A DNA stretch of 51,629 nucleotides from Burkholderiales bacterium (GCA_020853025.1 JADYZP010000012.1:1-51629); one strand, 5' to 3'; counted from the stretch's first letter, positions 1 to 10,335 are shown. The notes: a model not told the origin generated them from the letters alone. Translations and numbers: made by a program.

Positions 1-756
1 GCCGAGCAGCATGGTCGCGATCACCGTGACCGCGTAGGTTTCGAACAGGTCGGCGGCCATGCCGGCGCAGTCGCCGACGTTGTCGCCGACGTTGTCGGCG
101 ATCACCGCGGGGTTGCGCGGGTCGTCCTCGGGGATGCCCGCTTCGACCTTGCCCACCAGGTCGGCGCCGACGTCCGCGCCCTTGGTGAAGATGCCGCCAC
201 CCAAACGCGCGAAGATCGAGATCAGCGAGCCGCCGAAGGCCAGGCCGACCAGCGGCTGGATGATGTGATGCAGGCTGTCCCTGGTCGGATTGGGCGCCCA
301 TTGCGCCGTTCCGGTGAGGAACCAGTAAAAGCCGGCCACGCCCAGCAGGCCGAGGCCGACGACCAGCATGCCGGTGATCGCGCCGCCGCGAAAGGCGACC
401 GCCAGAGCCTCGTTCAGGCCCGTGCGCGCCGCTTCGGCCGTGCGCACGTTGGAGCGCACGGAGACGTTCATCCCGATATAGCCGGCGAGCCCCGACAGGA
501 TCGCGCCCAGCGCGAAACCGCCTGCCGTGCGGCCGCCCAGCGCCCACCAGATGATCGCGAACAGGACGACGCCGACGATGCCGATGGTCGTGTACTGGCG
601 GTTGAGATAGGCCTTGGCGCCGGCCTGGATGGCCGCCGCGATTTCCTGCATACGGGGATTGCCGGCGGGCTTGGCAAGGATCGTGTTGATCCAGACCGCA
701 CCGACGACGATCGCCGCCACAGCGCAGGCAAGCGCGAAGATGAGTCCTGTGGGCAT
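1..756 (-). CDS. hppA: Membrane-bound proton-translocating pyrophosphatase, N-terminal part (gene cut by window edge)
   Basis: Integral membrane pyrophosphatase that couples PPi hydrolysis to H+ (or Na+) export across the inner membrane. The window holds 252 residues from the ATG; the C-terminal two thirds lie beyond position 1. The family signature [11 protein letters not shown] is at residues 195-205 and the Mg-PPi-binding DNVGDNVGD at 221-229, so the catalytic face is intact as far as visible. Hydrophobic segments at about 5-25, 58-72, 80-98 and 125-147 match the first helices of the family. An AAGGGAG ribosome site lies about 11 nt before the start. The next gene upstream is a PPi-dependent phosphofructokinase, which fits a shared pyrophosphate economy. 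K+-dependence cannot be judged because the deciding residues are outside the window. Confidence 0.97.
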   Translation of the reverse strand, partial: MPTGLIFALACAVAAIVVGAVWINTILAKPAGNPRMQEIAAAIQAGAKAYLNRQYTTIGIVGVVLFAIIWWALGGRTAGGFALGAILSGLAGYIGMNVSVRSNVRTAEAARTGLNEALAVAFRGGAITGMLVVGLGLLGVAGFYWFLTGTAQWAPNPTRDSLHHIIQPLVGLAFGGSLISIFARLGGGIFTKGADVGADLVGKVEAGIPEDDPRNPAVIADNVGDNVGDCAGMAADLFETYAVTVIATMLLG

Positions 757-917
757 GGCTGATTGTGCTCCCTTAAACGTGGCGAAAATGGCGCGCAGGC
801 CGCATTCGGTTAAAGCGCCCTGCGCGGGATCGGTCCCCGGCGCGTGACTGCCGCCTGAAGGTCGAACCTGGTTCCCCCTTGCCTGCCGGTGGGTAAGGCC
901 CGGCCGGCAAAAACACG

Positions 918-1022
918 CTATTTTGCCAGTTTGCGGACCAGGAAGTCCAACCGGCCCAGTCTTGAGAACCATTCGTCGCCGACGACGTAGGTCGGTGCGC
1001 CAAATACCTGGAGGTCGATTCT
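918..1022 (-). pseudogene. C-terminal remnant of a DsbA-fold oxidoreductase / 2-hydroxychromene-2-carboxylate isomerase
   Basis: Immediately after the stop codon of the PPi-phosphofructokinase gene an open frame reads 33 residues to a TAG at 920-918. The reading contains [14 protein letters not shown] followed by [12 protein letters not shown]. This is the ending expected of the HCCA isomerase / DsbA-like family: the cis-proline loop GAPTYVV, then the RLDFL helix. No start codon or upstream part of such a protein exists, because the phosphofructokinase coding sequence occupies that DNA in another frame. I read it as the stump of a gene whose front was lost when the upstream DNA was replaced. 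The family assignment is by motif only, and the stretch is short. Confidence 0.6.
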
Positions 1023-2286
1023 AGTCGAGCACGAAGGTAGCTTTGAGCTTCTTCGCCACCGGCACGTTCTTCAGGCGCACGTACTGCGGCAGCCCGTCCT
1101 TGAACGGTGGCGGATCCTCGCCCTTCATCAGCGGACCAAGGTAGGCGCGCGCCTTCGCGGTGATGCCGTAGCCGTCCCTGGAAATATAGTCGCGCGGCAG
1201 CATCTTTTCGACGTTGGCGACCTTCGACAGCGGCGCCTGCGTGATCTTCCAGCGATAGGGCTTGTCGGAAATACGCGTGATCGCCGGCATCACCGCATTG
1301 CCTCCGTCGAGCGCCATTTCCACTGCCGCCTTGCCCACCGCGTAGGCCTGCAGGACGTCGGTCTTCGACGCCAGATGCCGCGCGGCGCGCTGCAGATAGT
1401 CGGCCACCGCCCAGTGGTACTTGTACTTGAGCCGGTCCTTGACCAGCGCTGCGAGCAGCGGGCCGACGCCGCCCAGTTGCGCGTGGCCGAAGGCGTCGCG
1501 CGTGCCGGCGTCCGCCAGCAACTTGCCTTGCGCGTCGGAGAGCCCTTCCGACACACCGACGCAGCAGTAACCGAAGGCGCGGACCCTGGCGTCGACCGCC
1601 GCCAGGAACTTCGCCTCGTCGAAGGCGATTTCCGGAAACAGCAGCACCAGCGGGATCGGCGTCGCCGCATCGTCGGCCATGCCGACGGCCGCGGTGATCC
1701 ATCCGGCGTGGCGGCCCATCACCTCGAGCACGAACACCTTGGTCGATGTCTTGGCCATCGACGCGACGTCGAAAGCGGCCTCGCGCATCGACGTTGCAAC
1801 GTACTTGGCGACCGAGCCGAAGCCGGGACAGTTGTCGGTGACGGCGAGATCGTTGTCGACGGTCTTCGGCACGAGGATCGCCTGCAGCGGATAGCCGAGA
1901 TTTTCGGCGACCTGCGCCACCTTGAGGCAGGTGTCGGCCGAATCGTTGCCGCCGTTGTAGAAGAAGTAACCGATGTCGTGCGCTCGGAACACTTCGAGCA
2001 GCCGCTCGTACTGCGCACGGTTGGCGTCGACGCCGGCCAGCTTGTAGCGGCAGGAGCCGAAGGCACCGCCCGGCGTGTAGCGCAGCGCGGCGATTGAGCG
2101 CGCCGATTCGCGGCCGGTGTCGATCAGGTCCTCGGTCAGCGCGCCGATGATGCCGTTGCGGCCGGCGTAGACGCGGCCTATCCGGGCGCGGTGGCGCCGC
2201 GCCGTCTGGATCACTCCGGCGGCGCTGGCGTTGATGACGGCGGTGACGCCGCCGGATTGCGCGTAAAAGGCGTTGCGTTTGACCAT
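1021..2286 (-). CDS. pfp: Pyrophosphate-dependent 6-phosphofructokinase
   Basis: Reversibly phosphorylates fructose 6-phosphate with PPi instead of ATP, so it can work in glycolysis or gluconeogenesis. The product is 421 residues. The phosphoryl-donor loop reads GGND at 112-115 and the active-site strand PKTVDND at 140-146. Asp after GG-N and Lys before TVDND are the hallmarks of PPi use; ATP enzymes have GGDGS and GTIDND. MGRHAGW at 190-196 binds fructose 6-phosphate. The ATG at 2286 gives the family N-terminus (KRNAFYAQSGG); longer in-frame readings would overlap adk. It lies 23 bp downstream of adk and upstream of hppA, and is likely co-transcribed with adk. Its 3' end abuts an isomerase remnant. 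Confidence 0.95.
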   Translation of the reverse strand: MVKRNAFYAQSGGVTAVINASAAGVIQTARRHRARIGRVYAGRNGIIGALTEDLIDTGRESARSIAALRYTPGGAFGSCRYKLAGVDANRAQYERLLEVFRAHDIGYFFYNGGNDSADTCLKVAQVAENLGYPLQAILVPKTVDNDLAVTDNCPGFGSVAKYVATSMREAAFDVASMAKTSTKVFVLEVMGRHAGWITAAVGMADDAATPIPLVLLFPEIAFDEAKFLAAVDARVRAFGYCCVGVSEGLSDAQGKLLADAGTRDAFGHAQLGGVGPLLAALVKDRLKYKYHWAVADYLQRAARHLASKTDVLQAYAVGKAAVEMALDGGNAVMPAITRISDKPYRWKITQAPLSKVANVEKMLPRDYISRDGYGITAKARAYLGPLMKGEDPPPFKDGLPQYVRLKNVPVAKKLKATFVLD

Positions 2287-2309
2287 GTGTGAACTCCCGG
2301 TGCGAAGGG

Positions 2310-3017
<708 letters not shown>

Positions 3018-3131
3018 TCACCCGGGACCCGAGCGCAGCGCCCTTCAGGCCACCGCGTATGTTAACCCGACGCGCGGTTCGTCGCGCCACACCCGGCGCC
3101 TTCGGACCCGCGGCCGGCTTCGGCCGAACAT

Positions 3132-3902
3132 TCAATGCGCGGCGCCTGCCGCGTAGAGCGCTTGCACCCGCGCGAGGTCTTCGGGTGTGTCCACACCCGG
3201 CGCCGGCGTGCCACGCGTGATCTCGACGACGATACGGAAGCCGTGCCAGAGCGCACGCAACTGCTCCAACGCCTCGAAGCGCTCGATGGGCGCCGGGGCC
3301 AGTGCCGGAAACGCCCGCAGGAACCGCGTCCGATAGGCGTAGATCCCATAGTGACGGAACAGCGGCAGGCCAGGAGGCAGCGCATCCTTCGTCTGCGCGA
3401 AGTCGTCGCGCGCCCAGGGAATCGTCGCCCTGCTGAAGTAGAGCGCGTAGCCGGCGGCGTCGAGCACCACCTTGACGACGTTGGGATTGAAGGCCTCGGC
3501 GACATCCGCGATCGGGTGGCAGGCAGTGGCGATGGCCGCGTCGGGGTGCGCGGCGAGGGCTCCGGCCACCGCCTGCATCAGTGCCGGGTCGAGCAAGGGC
3601 TCGTCGCCCTGCACGTTGACGACGATTTCGTCGTCGGCGAGTCCGAGTGCTACCGCGGCTTCGGCGAGGCGATCGGTGCCGGTCGCGTGGTCGCCGCGCG
3701 TCATGCACGCGATGAAGCCATGCGCCTCAACGGCGCGCAGCACGCGCCGGTCGTCGGTCGCAACCACGACGCGCGAAGCGCCACTGGCGCGCGCGCGCTG
3801 GGCGACGCGCACGACCATCGGTTGGCCGGCGACGTCCGCGAGCGGCTTGCCGGGCAGGCGCGTCGACGCGTAGCGCGCGGGAATGAGGACGGTGAACGAC
3901 AA
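3132..3902 (-). CDS. kdsB: 3-deoxy-manno-octulosonate cytidylyltransferase (CMP-KDO synthetase)
   Basis: Activates KDO with CTP for inner-core lipopolysaccharide synthesis. The 256-residue product has the nucleotide-binding [13 protein letters not shown] at 8-20, [11 protein letters not shown] in the middle and HYGIYAYR near residue 180, all typical of KdsB. The start is a TTG at 3902: a TGA stop lies only two codons further upstream in frame, and the TTG gives the family N-terminus ([12 protein letters not shown]). No clear Shine-Dalgarno sequence precedes it, so translation may depend on coupling to the gene 74 bp upstream. It is the fifth gene of the exbB-exbD-lpxK-Trm112-like-kdsB group. 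Confidence 0.96.
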   Translation of the reverse strand: MSFTVLIPARYASTRLPGKPLADVAGQPMVVRVAQRARASGASRVVVATDDRRVLRAVEAHGFIACMTRGDHATGTDRLAEAAVALGLADDEIVVNVQGDEPLLDPALMQAVAGALAAHPDAAIATACHPIADVAEAFNPNVVKVVLDAAGYALYFSRATIPWARDDFAQTKDALPPGLPLFRHYGIYAYRTRFLRAFPALAPAPIERFEALEQLRALWHGFRIVVEITRGTPAPGVDTPEDLARVQALYAAGAAH

Positions 3903-3976
3903 CGTCGTTCAGCCGCGGTGAGCAGCGACGGCGAGCTTTTCCGCACCGCGCACCGGACCCGCGATGCCCGCCGGTG

Positions 3977-4156
3977 TCACTCGGCTTCCTCCGGACCCAG
4001 GCGCCGCGCCTCTTCCTCCAGCATCACCGGAATGCCATCGCGGATCGGATAGGCGAGCCGTGCCGACTTCGACACCAGTTCCTGGCGCTCGCGATCGTAG
4101 ATCAGCGGACCCTTGGTCACCGGGCACACCAGCATTTCAAGCAGTTTGGAATCCAC
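3977..4156 (-). CDS. Trm112/YcaR-family small protein
   Basis: A 59-residue protein starting at GTG 4156, inside the last 20 bp of lpxK. It reads [17 protein letters not shown], then [20 protein letters not shown], which is the YcaR/UPF0434 (Trm112-like) pattern. Eukaryotic Trm112 proteins act as methyltransferase partners; the job of the bacterial ones is not settled. Only one cysteine is present, so zinc binding by a four-cysteine site is unlikely. The order lpxK - ycaR - kdsB is the same as in E. coli and other proteobacteria, which strongly supports this short gene. Confidence 0.9.
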   Translation of the reverse strand: MDSKLLEMLVCPVTKGPLIYDRERQELVSKSARLAYPIRDGIPVMLEEEARRLGPEEAE

Positions 4157-5156
4157 GGATCCTGTTCTCCACGTAGGCCGGCAGCGCCGGATCGAGAACC
4201 GCGGACAGCGGCAGGTACCAGCAGCGTACGTCGGCCAAGCCGACGCATTTTACCGCGTCCTTCTGCGTCATCAGGATCGCCGCTGTCGCCGGGTACGCCA
4301 GATCGGCCGCGGTGAACGCGTGGTGGTCGGGCAGCGGATGTTCGAATGCGGCGATGCCCATCGAACGCAGCAGCGCGAAAAACCGCTGCGGATGCGCGAT
4401 GCCGGCGAGCGCATGCACGTCGCGCCCTCGCCAGGAGGCGACGTCGGCCACGCGCGTCGCGTCGACCAGGTTGCGCCACGGCAGCGGCTCGTAGGTCATC
4501 AATGTCTCGCGCGCGTCGCGCGCCGGACGCCGCGGCGCGTCGCGCGCGACCAGCCGCACCACCGCGTCGACCTCGGCCAACCTCCCCGGCGGCTCGCGTA
4601 ACGGTCCGGCCGGAAGCAGCATCCCGTTGCCGAAGCCGTACTCGGCATCGATGACGGCGATCTCGACGTCGCGCGCGAGCCGGTAGTGCTGAAGCCCGTC
4701 GTCGCAGAGCAGCACATCGCAGGCCGGATGCGCGGCGAGCAGTCCGCGCGCCGCCGCGACGCGATCGCGACCGATCCAAACCGGAAAACCGGTCGCCGCG
4801 AGGATCAGCGGCTCGTCGCCGACAATGCGCGGATCGTCGGCTCTGGACGCTGCGCGCGGCTCGCGCGCGCTGCCGCCGTAGCCGCGGCTGACGATCCCCG
4901 GGTGGAAGCCTCGTGCGTGCAGCTCCGCGGCCAGCGCGCAGGTCAGCGGCGTCTTGCCCGCGCCGCCGACATTGAGATTGCCGATCACGATCACTGGTAC
5001 AGGCAGCCGCGTGGAACGCAGCACGCCGGCGCGGAACAGCGTGCGGCGCGTCGCGACGACGGCGCGAAAGACGACGGACAGCGGCCACAACAGGGCCGCC
5101 AGCGCGGTCAGCCGCGGCGCGTACCAGGCGGCGGCGACGCGCTCAGCGAGGGTCAC
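4137..5156 (-). CDS. lpxK: Tetraacyldisaccharide 4'-kinase (lipid A biosynthesis)
   Basis: Phosphorylates the 4' position of the tetraacyldisaccharide 1-phosphate to form lipid IVA at the inner face of the inner membrane. The product has 339 residues with an N-terminal membrane-associated helix (about 16-35), the Walker A motif [12 protein letters not shown] at 59-70, SRGYGG, GDEPL and the DDGLQH motif that carries the catalytic residues. The start is GTG at 5156, overlapping the exbD stop by GTGA, so translation is probably coupled. The last 20 bp overlap the start of the Trm112-like gene. Confidence 0.97.
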   Translation of the reverse strand: MTLAERVAAAWYAPRLTALAALLWPLSVVFRAVVATRRTLFRAGVLRSTRLPVPVIVIGNLNVGGAGKTPLTCALAAELHARGFHPGIVSRGYGGSAREPRAASRADDPRIVGDEPLILAATGFPVWIGRDRVAAARGLLAAHPACDVLLCDDGLQHYRLARDVEIAVIDAEYGFGNGMLLPAGPLREPPGRLAEVDAVVRLVARDAPRRPARDARETLMTYEPLPWRNLVDATRVADVASWRGRDVHALAGIAHPQRFFALLRSMGIAAFEHPLPDHHAFTAADLAYPATAAILMTQKDAVKCVGLADVRCWYLPLSAVLDPALPAYVENRIRGFQTA

Positions 5157-5572
5157 TTGGCGGGCGTCTGCGTCGCAAAAGTGATGCGGACGAGCCCCGC
5201 TTGCCGGGCCGCCTCCATCACGTGAATCACCGACTGGTGCGTCGCATTGGCGTCGGCGTTGATGATGACCACCGGCTCTTTGGCGTCACCCGCCGTGCGC
5301 CTCAGCATGTCCGCCAGCGCCTCGGCCGTGGTGAACGTGAACACGGTCTTGTCGATGACGTAGCGGCCCTGGGCGTCGATGCCGACGTTGATTTCCTTCG
5401 GCCGCTGCTTGGCCGCGTCGGCCTCGGCCTCGGGCAGCGTGATCTGCAGCTCGGCCACCCGCTGGTAGGTCGTCGTCACCATCAGGAAGATGAGGATGAC
5501 GAGCAGAACGTCGATCAGCGGAATAAAATTGATCTCGGGGTCTTCGCGCCCCCGTGTGCCTCGCAAATTCAT
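5153..5572 (-). CDS. exbD: ExbD/TolR-family biopolymer transport protein
   Basis: Component of a proton-driven energy transducer that works with ExbB and a TonB- or TolA-like partner. The 139-residue protein has a short cytoplasmic head, one transmembrane helix (about 17-35) with the essential acidic residue D21 in PLIDVLLVILIF, and a periplasmic domain ending at 139. It follows exbB by 13 bp and overlaps lpxK by 4 bp. No tonB is nearby. Placement next to lpxK, common in betaproteobacteria, leaves the substrate of this particular system open. Confidence 0.95.
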   Translation of the reverse strand: MNLRGTRGREDPEINFIPLIDVLLVILIFLMVTTTYQRVAELQITLPEAEADAAKQRPKEINVGIDAQGRYVIDKTVFTFTTAEALADMLRRTAGDAKEPVVIINADANATHQSVIHVMEAARQAGLVRITFATQTPAK

Positions 5573-5585
5573 GGCTGCGCGCTTC

Positions 5586-6191
5586 CTAGCTGCGATCCCC
5601 GTGCGCGAAATCCACGAGCTTGATCGCCTGTTGCTCCATTTCGACGACCAGCGCGTCGACCTTGGCCCGGAAATGCCGGTAGAAGATCATCGACGGGATG
5701 GCGACGATCAGGCCCATCGCCGTGTTGTACAGCGCGATCGAAATACCCTGCGCGAGCTGGAGCGGGTTCGACGCCGACGAGCTCTGCGACGCAAAGATTT
5801 CGATCATGCCGACCACGGTGCCGAACAGGCCCAGCAGCGGCGACATCGCGGCGATGGTCCCGAGCGTGGTCAGGTAGCGTTCGAGATCGTGCGTGACGAC
5901 ACGACCCACTTCCTCGATCGCCTCGCGCATCACCGGGCGCGGCGACTTGACGTTGGCGAGTCCTGCGGCGAGGATGCGGCCCAGCGGACCCTGCGCCGCG
6001 GTTTTCGCGAGCAGTTCCGGTGTCGTGCCGAACTGCCGATAGTCATTGAGCACGCGGTCGACCATGCCGGGAGGCGCCACGACCGCGAGGCGCAGCGACC
6101 ACAGGCGCTCGAAAATGAGCGCCAGCGCAATGACGGAAGCCGCGATCAGCGGCCAGATCGGCCAGCCGGCGGCCTGGATGAGGGACCACAC
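5586..6191 (-). CDS. exbB: MotA/TolQ/ExbB-family proton channel protein
   Basis: Forms the proton channel together with ExbD. The product is 201 residues from GTG 6191, chosen because GGAG lies 9 nt before it and the reading WSLIQAAGWPIWPLI gives a first membrane helix. Two further hydrophobic helices lie at about 110-135 (containing GTIAAMSPLLGLFGTVVGM, the family signature) and 148-172 (ALYNTAMGLIVAIPSMIFY). A sigma-70 promoter lies about 26 bp upstream, so this is the first gene of the exbB-exbD-lpxK-Trm112-like-kdsB transcript. Confidence 0.95.
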   Translation of the reverse strand: MWSLIQAAGWPIWPLIAASVIALALIFERLWSLRLAVVAPPGMVDRVLNDYRQFGTTPELLAKTAAQGPLGRILAAGLANVKSPRPVMREAIEEVGRVVTHDLERYLTTLGTIAAMSPLLGLFGTVVGMIEIFASQSSSASNPLQLAQGISIALYNTAMGLIVAIPSMIFYRHFRAKVDALVVEMEQQAIKLVDFAHGDRS

Positions 6192-6223
6192 CTGAGAACA
6201 CTCCTTATGCGAGAAACGCCCGC

Positions 6224-6252
6224 AATGTAGCGTGCGCGCCGGGATTCGGCAA
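6224..6252 (-). promoter_or_regulatory. Sigma-70 promoter of the exbB-kdsB operon
   Basis: On the minus strand TTGCCG (6252-6247) and TACATT (6229-6224) are separated by exactly 17 bp. Transcription would start near 6217, giving a leader of about 25 nt before exbB. It lies wholly between yihY and exbB. Confidence 0.6.
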
Positions 6253-6262
6253 GAAAACGACG

Positions 6263-7150
6263 TCAGTCGCCGTGATCGGGATCGGCCAGCGACGCGGTGA
6301 TTGCGGCACCCGCCAGCACGATCATCCAGAACGCGAAGACCCAGGCCAGAAACAACGGAAACGCGGCCAGCGCGCCGTAGAGTATCTCGTAGGAAGGGGA
6401 GTGCACGACGTAGGATGCGAAACCGTAACGCACGGCCTCCGACGCGACCGCGGCAAGTGCGCCGCCGATCACCGCGTGCCGCCAAGCCACCTTGCGTGCC
6501 GGCGCGAATGCATAGAGCAGCGTGAAGCCGGCGACGGTGATCAGGAACGGAATCGCCGTACTGATCGCCTCGACCGCGCCTTTTTCGAAGGCGACCGCCG
6601 TGATCGACGTCGACAGCAGCCAGCTGATGAGCATGATGGCAGCACCCACCAGCACCGGACCCGCGGTGACGCCAATCGTGTAGATCAGGACCCGCCGCAG
6701 CAGCGGCCGCTTGCGGCGGATGCCCCAGATGGCGTTGATTTCCGATTCGATCTCGTTGGCGACCAGCACCGCGGTGATGGTGACAAAGACGATCCAGAAG
6801 CCCTTGTATTCAGCGGCCACCGTCGCCAGTCCGACGACGTATTCCTGAACAATGTCCCTGGCGTCATTCGGCAGCATGTAACGCAGCAGGTAGCTCTCGA
6901 GTATGTGCACGAAATCCTGGAACACGGGGAACTGGGCGACCACCGCGAACGCTACCGTTGCCAGCGGCACCAGTCCCAGCAGCGTCGTGTACGCGAGGCT
7001 GCCGGCCGCCCGTGTCCAGCCGATGCGGTTCAGGCGGGCGATGACTCGCCGCACCAGCGTGATCGGGCCTAGGAAAGCCAAAACGGACTCATCGGAAGCA
7101 AAGCATCGATCGGCGGGGACTATGAACGCATGGCAAATGCGCCGTGGCAC
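6263..7150 (-). CDS. YihY/BrkB-family inner membrane protein
   Basis: A 295-residue polytopic membrane protein of the YihY (UPF0761, old name BrkB or 'ribonuclease BN') family. About six membrane helices are visible, with the family landmarks AGSLAYTTLLGLVPL near residue 50, NEIESEINAIWGIRRKRP near 132-150, and YGALAAFPLFLAWVFAFWMIVLAGA near the end. The biochemical role is unknown; the RNase BN label has been withdrawn for this family. The first 25 residues before FLGPITLV look atypical, so the true start could be a TTG or GTG somewhat downstream of ATG 7150. Confidence 0.9.
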   Translation of the reverse strand: MPRRICHAFIVPADRCFASDESVLAFLGPITLVRRVIARLNRIGWTRAAGSLAYTTLLGLVPLATVAFAVVAQFPVFQDFVHILESYLLRYMLPNDARDIVQEYVVGLATVAAEYKGFWIVFVTITAVLVANEIESEINAIWGIRRKRPLLRRVLIYTIGVTAGPVLVGAAIMLISWLLSTSITAVAFEKGAVEAISTAIPFLITVAGFTLLYAFAPARKVAWRHAVIGGALAAVASEAVRYGFASYVVHSPSYEILYGALAAFPLFLAWVFAFWMIVLAGAAITASLADPDHGD

Positions 7151-7180
7151 GAGCGATTATCGCAGACGCTCAGTTTCGAT

Positions 7181-8362
7181 TCAGGCGGCGCGCTTGGTCA
7201 GCCAGCCGCCGGCTGCGAGACACAGGCCGACCGACCAGAACACCGGCGTCAGGCCCACCGCGCCGCCGAGCGCGCCGAAAGTGAGCGGCACGGCCACCGC
7301 CATCGATTGCACCAGCGACATGCGCACGCCAACTACCTCGCCCATCCGTCCCGGCGGCGCATGCGTGTGCAGCAGCGACATCACCATCGGCTGGCTCACT
7401 CCCAGCCCCAGACCCAGAGCGAAAGACAGCAACATCAACGTCGGCGCATCGTGGGAAAACGGAAACAGCATGTACACGAGCGCCGCCATCAGGAGCGCGC
7501 TGGTCAGCATCTGATGCTCGCTGAACCGACGCATGATCCAGCGCATCGAAAAGCGCACGACGAAAGTCGCTGCGGCGAAGGACGCGAGGATCAGGCCGAT
7601 CTGCGATGCGGACAGTCCGATCTGCGCGCCGTAGACGGGAATCACGATCGTGTTCAGGTCCCAGCCAAGCGCGAGCAGCACGTTGACGAAATACACGCGG
7701 CGAAGCTTGACGTGCATGAGCAGCGCCAGTGCGCCGCCTACGTGACCCGGATCGCGCGATGGATTTGGCCCCGGCAGCCGCAGGCGGTTGCGCGCCAGCA
7801 CGAACGCCGGGATCAGCGGCAGCACGGCGAGCACCGCGAAGGCGGCAGTGAAGCCGCCATGGTCGATGGTGAACCCCGCGAGCAGGGGCCCGACGAATCC
7901 GGAGATCGAATAGCCGAGCGCCAGCAGACTGAAGTTGTGCGCACGGTCGGTCGGAGCGCCCAGTTCTCCGGTCGCATTCTGCGACGCGACCTGAAACAGC
8001 ATGAACGACGTGCCGACGAGCACCGCGCAGGCGTAGAGCACGGCAAATCCCGACACGATCGCGGGCAGCGCGGCACCCAGCGCGAGCACGACCGAGCCGA
8101 CCAGCATCGGCCGGCGCACACCCACGCGGTCGGACATGCGGCCGGCCGCCACCGCGAAGAGCATCGGCAGCAGTCCGAACAGCGCCAGCAGCAAGCCGAC
8201 TACCGCCGTCGACGCACCCAACTGCAGTGCTTCCAGCGAGACGGTGACGCGGCAGCCGGTGAGGACGACGTGGTTGGCAATGCCGAGCCCGATCAGCGCG
8301 GCGAGCGTCGGGTTGCGGCCGGCCAGCCGCCGGATCACGGAGCGAGACGACCGACTTGCCAT
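7181..8362 (-). CDS. Major facilitator superfamily transporter
   Basis: A 393-residue protein with 12 predicted membrane helices. The loop between helices 2 and 3 carries [14 protein letters not shown], the MFS signature (G-x-x-x-D-R-x-G-R-R). The ATG at 8362 lies inside the last 28 bp of pdxH. It also gives the expected short cytoplasmic N-terminus, whereas longer readings would run through pdxH out of frame. The substrate cannot be told from the sequence; general resemblance is to drug- or sugar-efflux MFS members. Overlap with pdxH suggests co-transcription only. Confidence 0.88.
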   Translation of the reverse strand: MASRSSRSVIRRLAGRNPTLAALIGLGIANHVVLTGCRVTVSLEALQLGASTAVVGLLLALFGLLPMLFAVAAGRMSDRVGVRRPMLVGSVVLALGAALPAIVSGFAVLYACAVLVGTSFMLFQVASQNATGELGAPTDRAHNFSLLALGYSISGFVGPLLAGFTIDHGGFTAAFAVLAVLPLIPAFVLARNRLRLPGPNPSRDPGHVGGALALLMHVKLRRVYFVNVLLALGWDLNTIVIPVYGAQIGLSASQIGLILASFAAATFVVRFSMRWIMRRFSEHQMLTSALLMAALVYMLFPFSHDAPTLMLLSFALGLGLGVSQPMVMSLLHTHAPPGRMGEVVGVRMSLVQSMAVAVPLTFGALGGAVGLTPVFWSVGLCLAAGGWLTKRAA

Positions 8363-8985
8363 CCGGCGCCTTGGCGCCGGTACACGATGCGATCGTGCAG
8401 GCGCGACGCGCGTCCCTGCCAGAACTCGAAGGACTCCGGCAGCAGCCGGTATCCGCCCCAGTACGGTGGCCGCGCGACGTCCTCGCCGGGGAAGCGTCGT
8501 TCGGCTTCCGCAAAGCGCGCTTCGAGCGCGGCGCGGTCGGGCAGCAACGCGCTCTGCGGTGAGGCCCAGGCGCCGAGACGCGACAGTCTCGGCCGGATCT
8601 TGAAATAGGCGTCGGCGATCGCCGGATCGACGCGCTCGACTGCGCCCTCGATACGCACCTGGCGCTCGAGTTCCGGCCAGAAGAAGAGCAGCGCGGCGAC
8701 CGGGTGCGCCGCCAGCTCGCGCCCCTTGCGGCTGTCGAAATTGGTATAGAACGTGAAGCCGCCCGCGTCGATCTCTTTCAGCAGCACGATGCGCGCCGCC
8801 GGCCTGCCCGATGCGTCGACCGTCGCCAATGTCATCGCGTTCGGTTCCGGCACTTGCGAACTCACCGCCGCGTCGAACCAGAGCGCGAACTGGCGCAGCG
8901 GATCGTGTTCGACGTCGCGCTCGTCGAGCGACGCCTGCCTGTAGTCGATCCGCAGGTGCGCGAGATTTTTGCGGGATTCGGTCAT
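8335..8985 (-). CDS. pdxH: Pyridoxamine 5'-phosphate oxidase
   Basis: FMN enzyme that oxidises pyridoxamine or pyridoxine 5'-phosphate to pyridoxal 5'-phosphate. The 216-residue product has the N-terminal LAHLRIDYR segment, [26 protein letters not shown] with FMN contacts, the [13 protein letters not shown] loop and the C-terminal [11 protein letters not shown] that binds substrate, so it is full length (E. coli 218). The downstream MFS gene overlaps its last 28 bp. Confidence 0.97.
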   Translation of the reverse strand: MTESRKNLAHLRIDYRQASLDERDVEHDPLRQFALWFDAAVSSQVPEPNAMTLATVDASGRPAARIVLLKEIDAGGFTFYTNFDSRKGRELAAHPVAALLFFWPELERQVRIEGAVERVDPAIADAYFKIRPRLSRLGAWASPQSALLPDRAALEARFAEAERRFPGEDVARPPYWGGYRLLPESFEFWQGRASRLHDRIVYRRQGAGWQVGRLAP

Positions 8986-9087
8986 CCGTGGACGGAGGTG
9001 CGCGGCGCGAGCGTGCTTCGGAGTGTCGGCAGTCTACTCCAAGCCGGAGCATCGAACTCGCCGAAAGTCGACGGCGCTGAAATCGGC

Positions 9088-9093
9088 TACACT
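9088..9093 (+). promoter_or_regulatory. -10 element before gltS
   Basis: TACACT in the stretch GGCTACACTTCGCC, 23 bp before the gltS start. I see no good -35 hexamer at 16-18 bp, so only the -10 is called. Confidence 0.35.
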
Positions 9094-9116
9094 TCGCCGC
9101 CTCTCCCGAGGTGCGC

Positions 9117-10319
9117 ATGCCGCTCGACGCCCGCCAAACGCTGATCCTGGCCATCCTGGTTCTGTTCGCCGGGCGTCACGTCAATCGCCTCGTTCCGTTT
9201 CTGCGCAACTACAGCGTCCCGGAGCCGGTGACCGGCGGCCTGCTCGCGTCGATCGTGCTCTCGGTCGCCGGGGCGCTCGCCGGCATCGCGTTCACCTTCG
9301 ACCTGGGCGCGCGCGACACGCTGCTGATCGCGTTTTTCACGACCATCGGCCTGTCGGCGCGAGTGAGCCTCCTGCGCGCGGGCGGTATCGCACTGGTCGT
9401 GCTGACCGTCATCGCGGTCGTCAACCTGGTACTGCAGAACCTGATCGGCGTCGGCATGATGTCGGCATTCGGCTGGCCACCTGCCGCGGGGCTGCTCGCG
9501 GGATCCGCGGCGCTGTCGGGCGGCCACGGCACCGTGCTCGCCTGGGCGCCGATCGTTACCGCGAAATTCCCGATGCCATCGGCGGCCGAGTTCGGCGCCG
9601 CCGCCGCCACGATCGGACTGATCGCCGGTGGCCTGCTGGGCGGACCGCTGGGGCATTGGCTGATCGCGCGCCACCACCTGTCCGGGAAAGACGCGGAGGC
9701 GCTGACGGTCGGACTTCCGTTCGCCGACGAGGACAAGCCGAAGCTCGACGCCAACGGCGTCCTGATGTCGCTACTGGTCATCGCCATCGCCATGGGCGCG
9801 GGTGGCTACCTGAACGGCGCGCTGCGCCACTTCGGCATCACGCTGCCGCCCTTCGTGACGTCGCTGTTCGCCGGCATCGTGCTCTCCAACGTGGTGCCCC
9901 CGCTGTTTCCGAAGCTGGCGTGGCCTGCCGGGTCGCCATCGCTGGCACTCATCTCGGAGATGTCGCTCGGGCTGTTCCTGTCGATGTCGCTGATGACGCT
10001 CAACCTGGCATCGCTCGCCGCCGCCGCGCTGCCGCTGCTCGCGGTGCTCGCGGTTCAGGTCGCCGTCTGCTGGCTGCTGTTGACGCAGGTGGTGTTCCGG
10101 GTCCTGGGCGGGACCTACGATGCCGCCGTCACCACGTCCGGCTTTTTCGGCCTGGCGCTGGGCGCCACGCCCACGGCGGTGGCGATCATGACCGCGATCA
10201 CCAAGGCCCACGGCGCGTCGCCACGCTCGTTTCTGGTAGTGCCACTGGTCGGAGCATTCTTCGTCGACATCGCCAACGCGGCGGTGCTGCAGACGTTCCT
10301 CCACTGGCTGAGCGCCTGA
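9117..10319 (+). CDS. gltS: Sodium/glutamate symporter
   Basis: Na+-coupled glutamate uptake carrier of the ESS family in the inner membrane. The 400-residue product shows the family's repeated layout of about 10 helices plus two re-entrant loops: YSVPEPVTGGLL near residue 35, then ALSGGHGTVLAWAP near 140 and a second-half counterpart GLALGATPTAVAIMTAITK near 345. I chose ATG 9117 because GAGG lies 5-6 nt upstream; a GTG two codons earlier is possible. It is divergent from pdxH and stands alone. A hairpin with four U residues follows the stop codon. Confidence 0.93.
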   Translation: MPLDARQTLILAILVLFAGRHVNRLVPFLRNYSVPEPVTGGLLASIVLSVAGALAGIAFTFDLGARDTLLIAFFTTIGLSARVSLLRAGGIALVVLTVIAVVNLVLQNLIGVGMMSAFGWPPAAGLLAGSAALSGGHGTVLAWAPIVTAKFPMPSAAEFGAAAATIGLIAGGLLGGPLGHWLIARHHLSGKDAEALTVGLPFADEDKPKLDANGVLMSLLVIAIAMGAGGYLNGALRHFGITLPPFVTSLFAGIVLSNVVPPLFPKLAWPAGSPSLALISEMSLGLFLSMSLMTLNLASLAAAALPLLAVLAVQVAVCWLLLTQVVFRVLGGTYDAAVTTSGFFGLALGATPTAVAIMTAITKAHGASPRSFLVVPLVGAFFVDIANAAVLQTFLHWLSA

Positions 10320-10335
10320 TCGAGGCCTCCTTCGT

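Noticed and set aside
901..916. GCCGGCCGGGCC hairpin after the isomerase remnant as a terminator
   Set aside because: On the minus strand the T run precedes the hairpin instead of following it.
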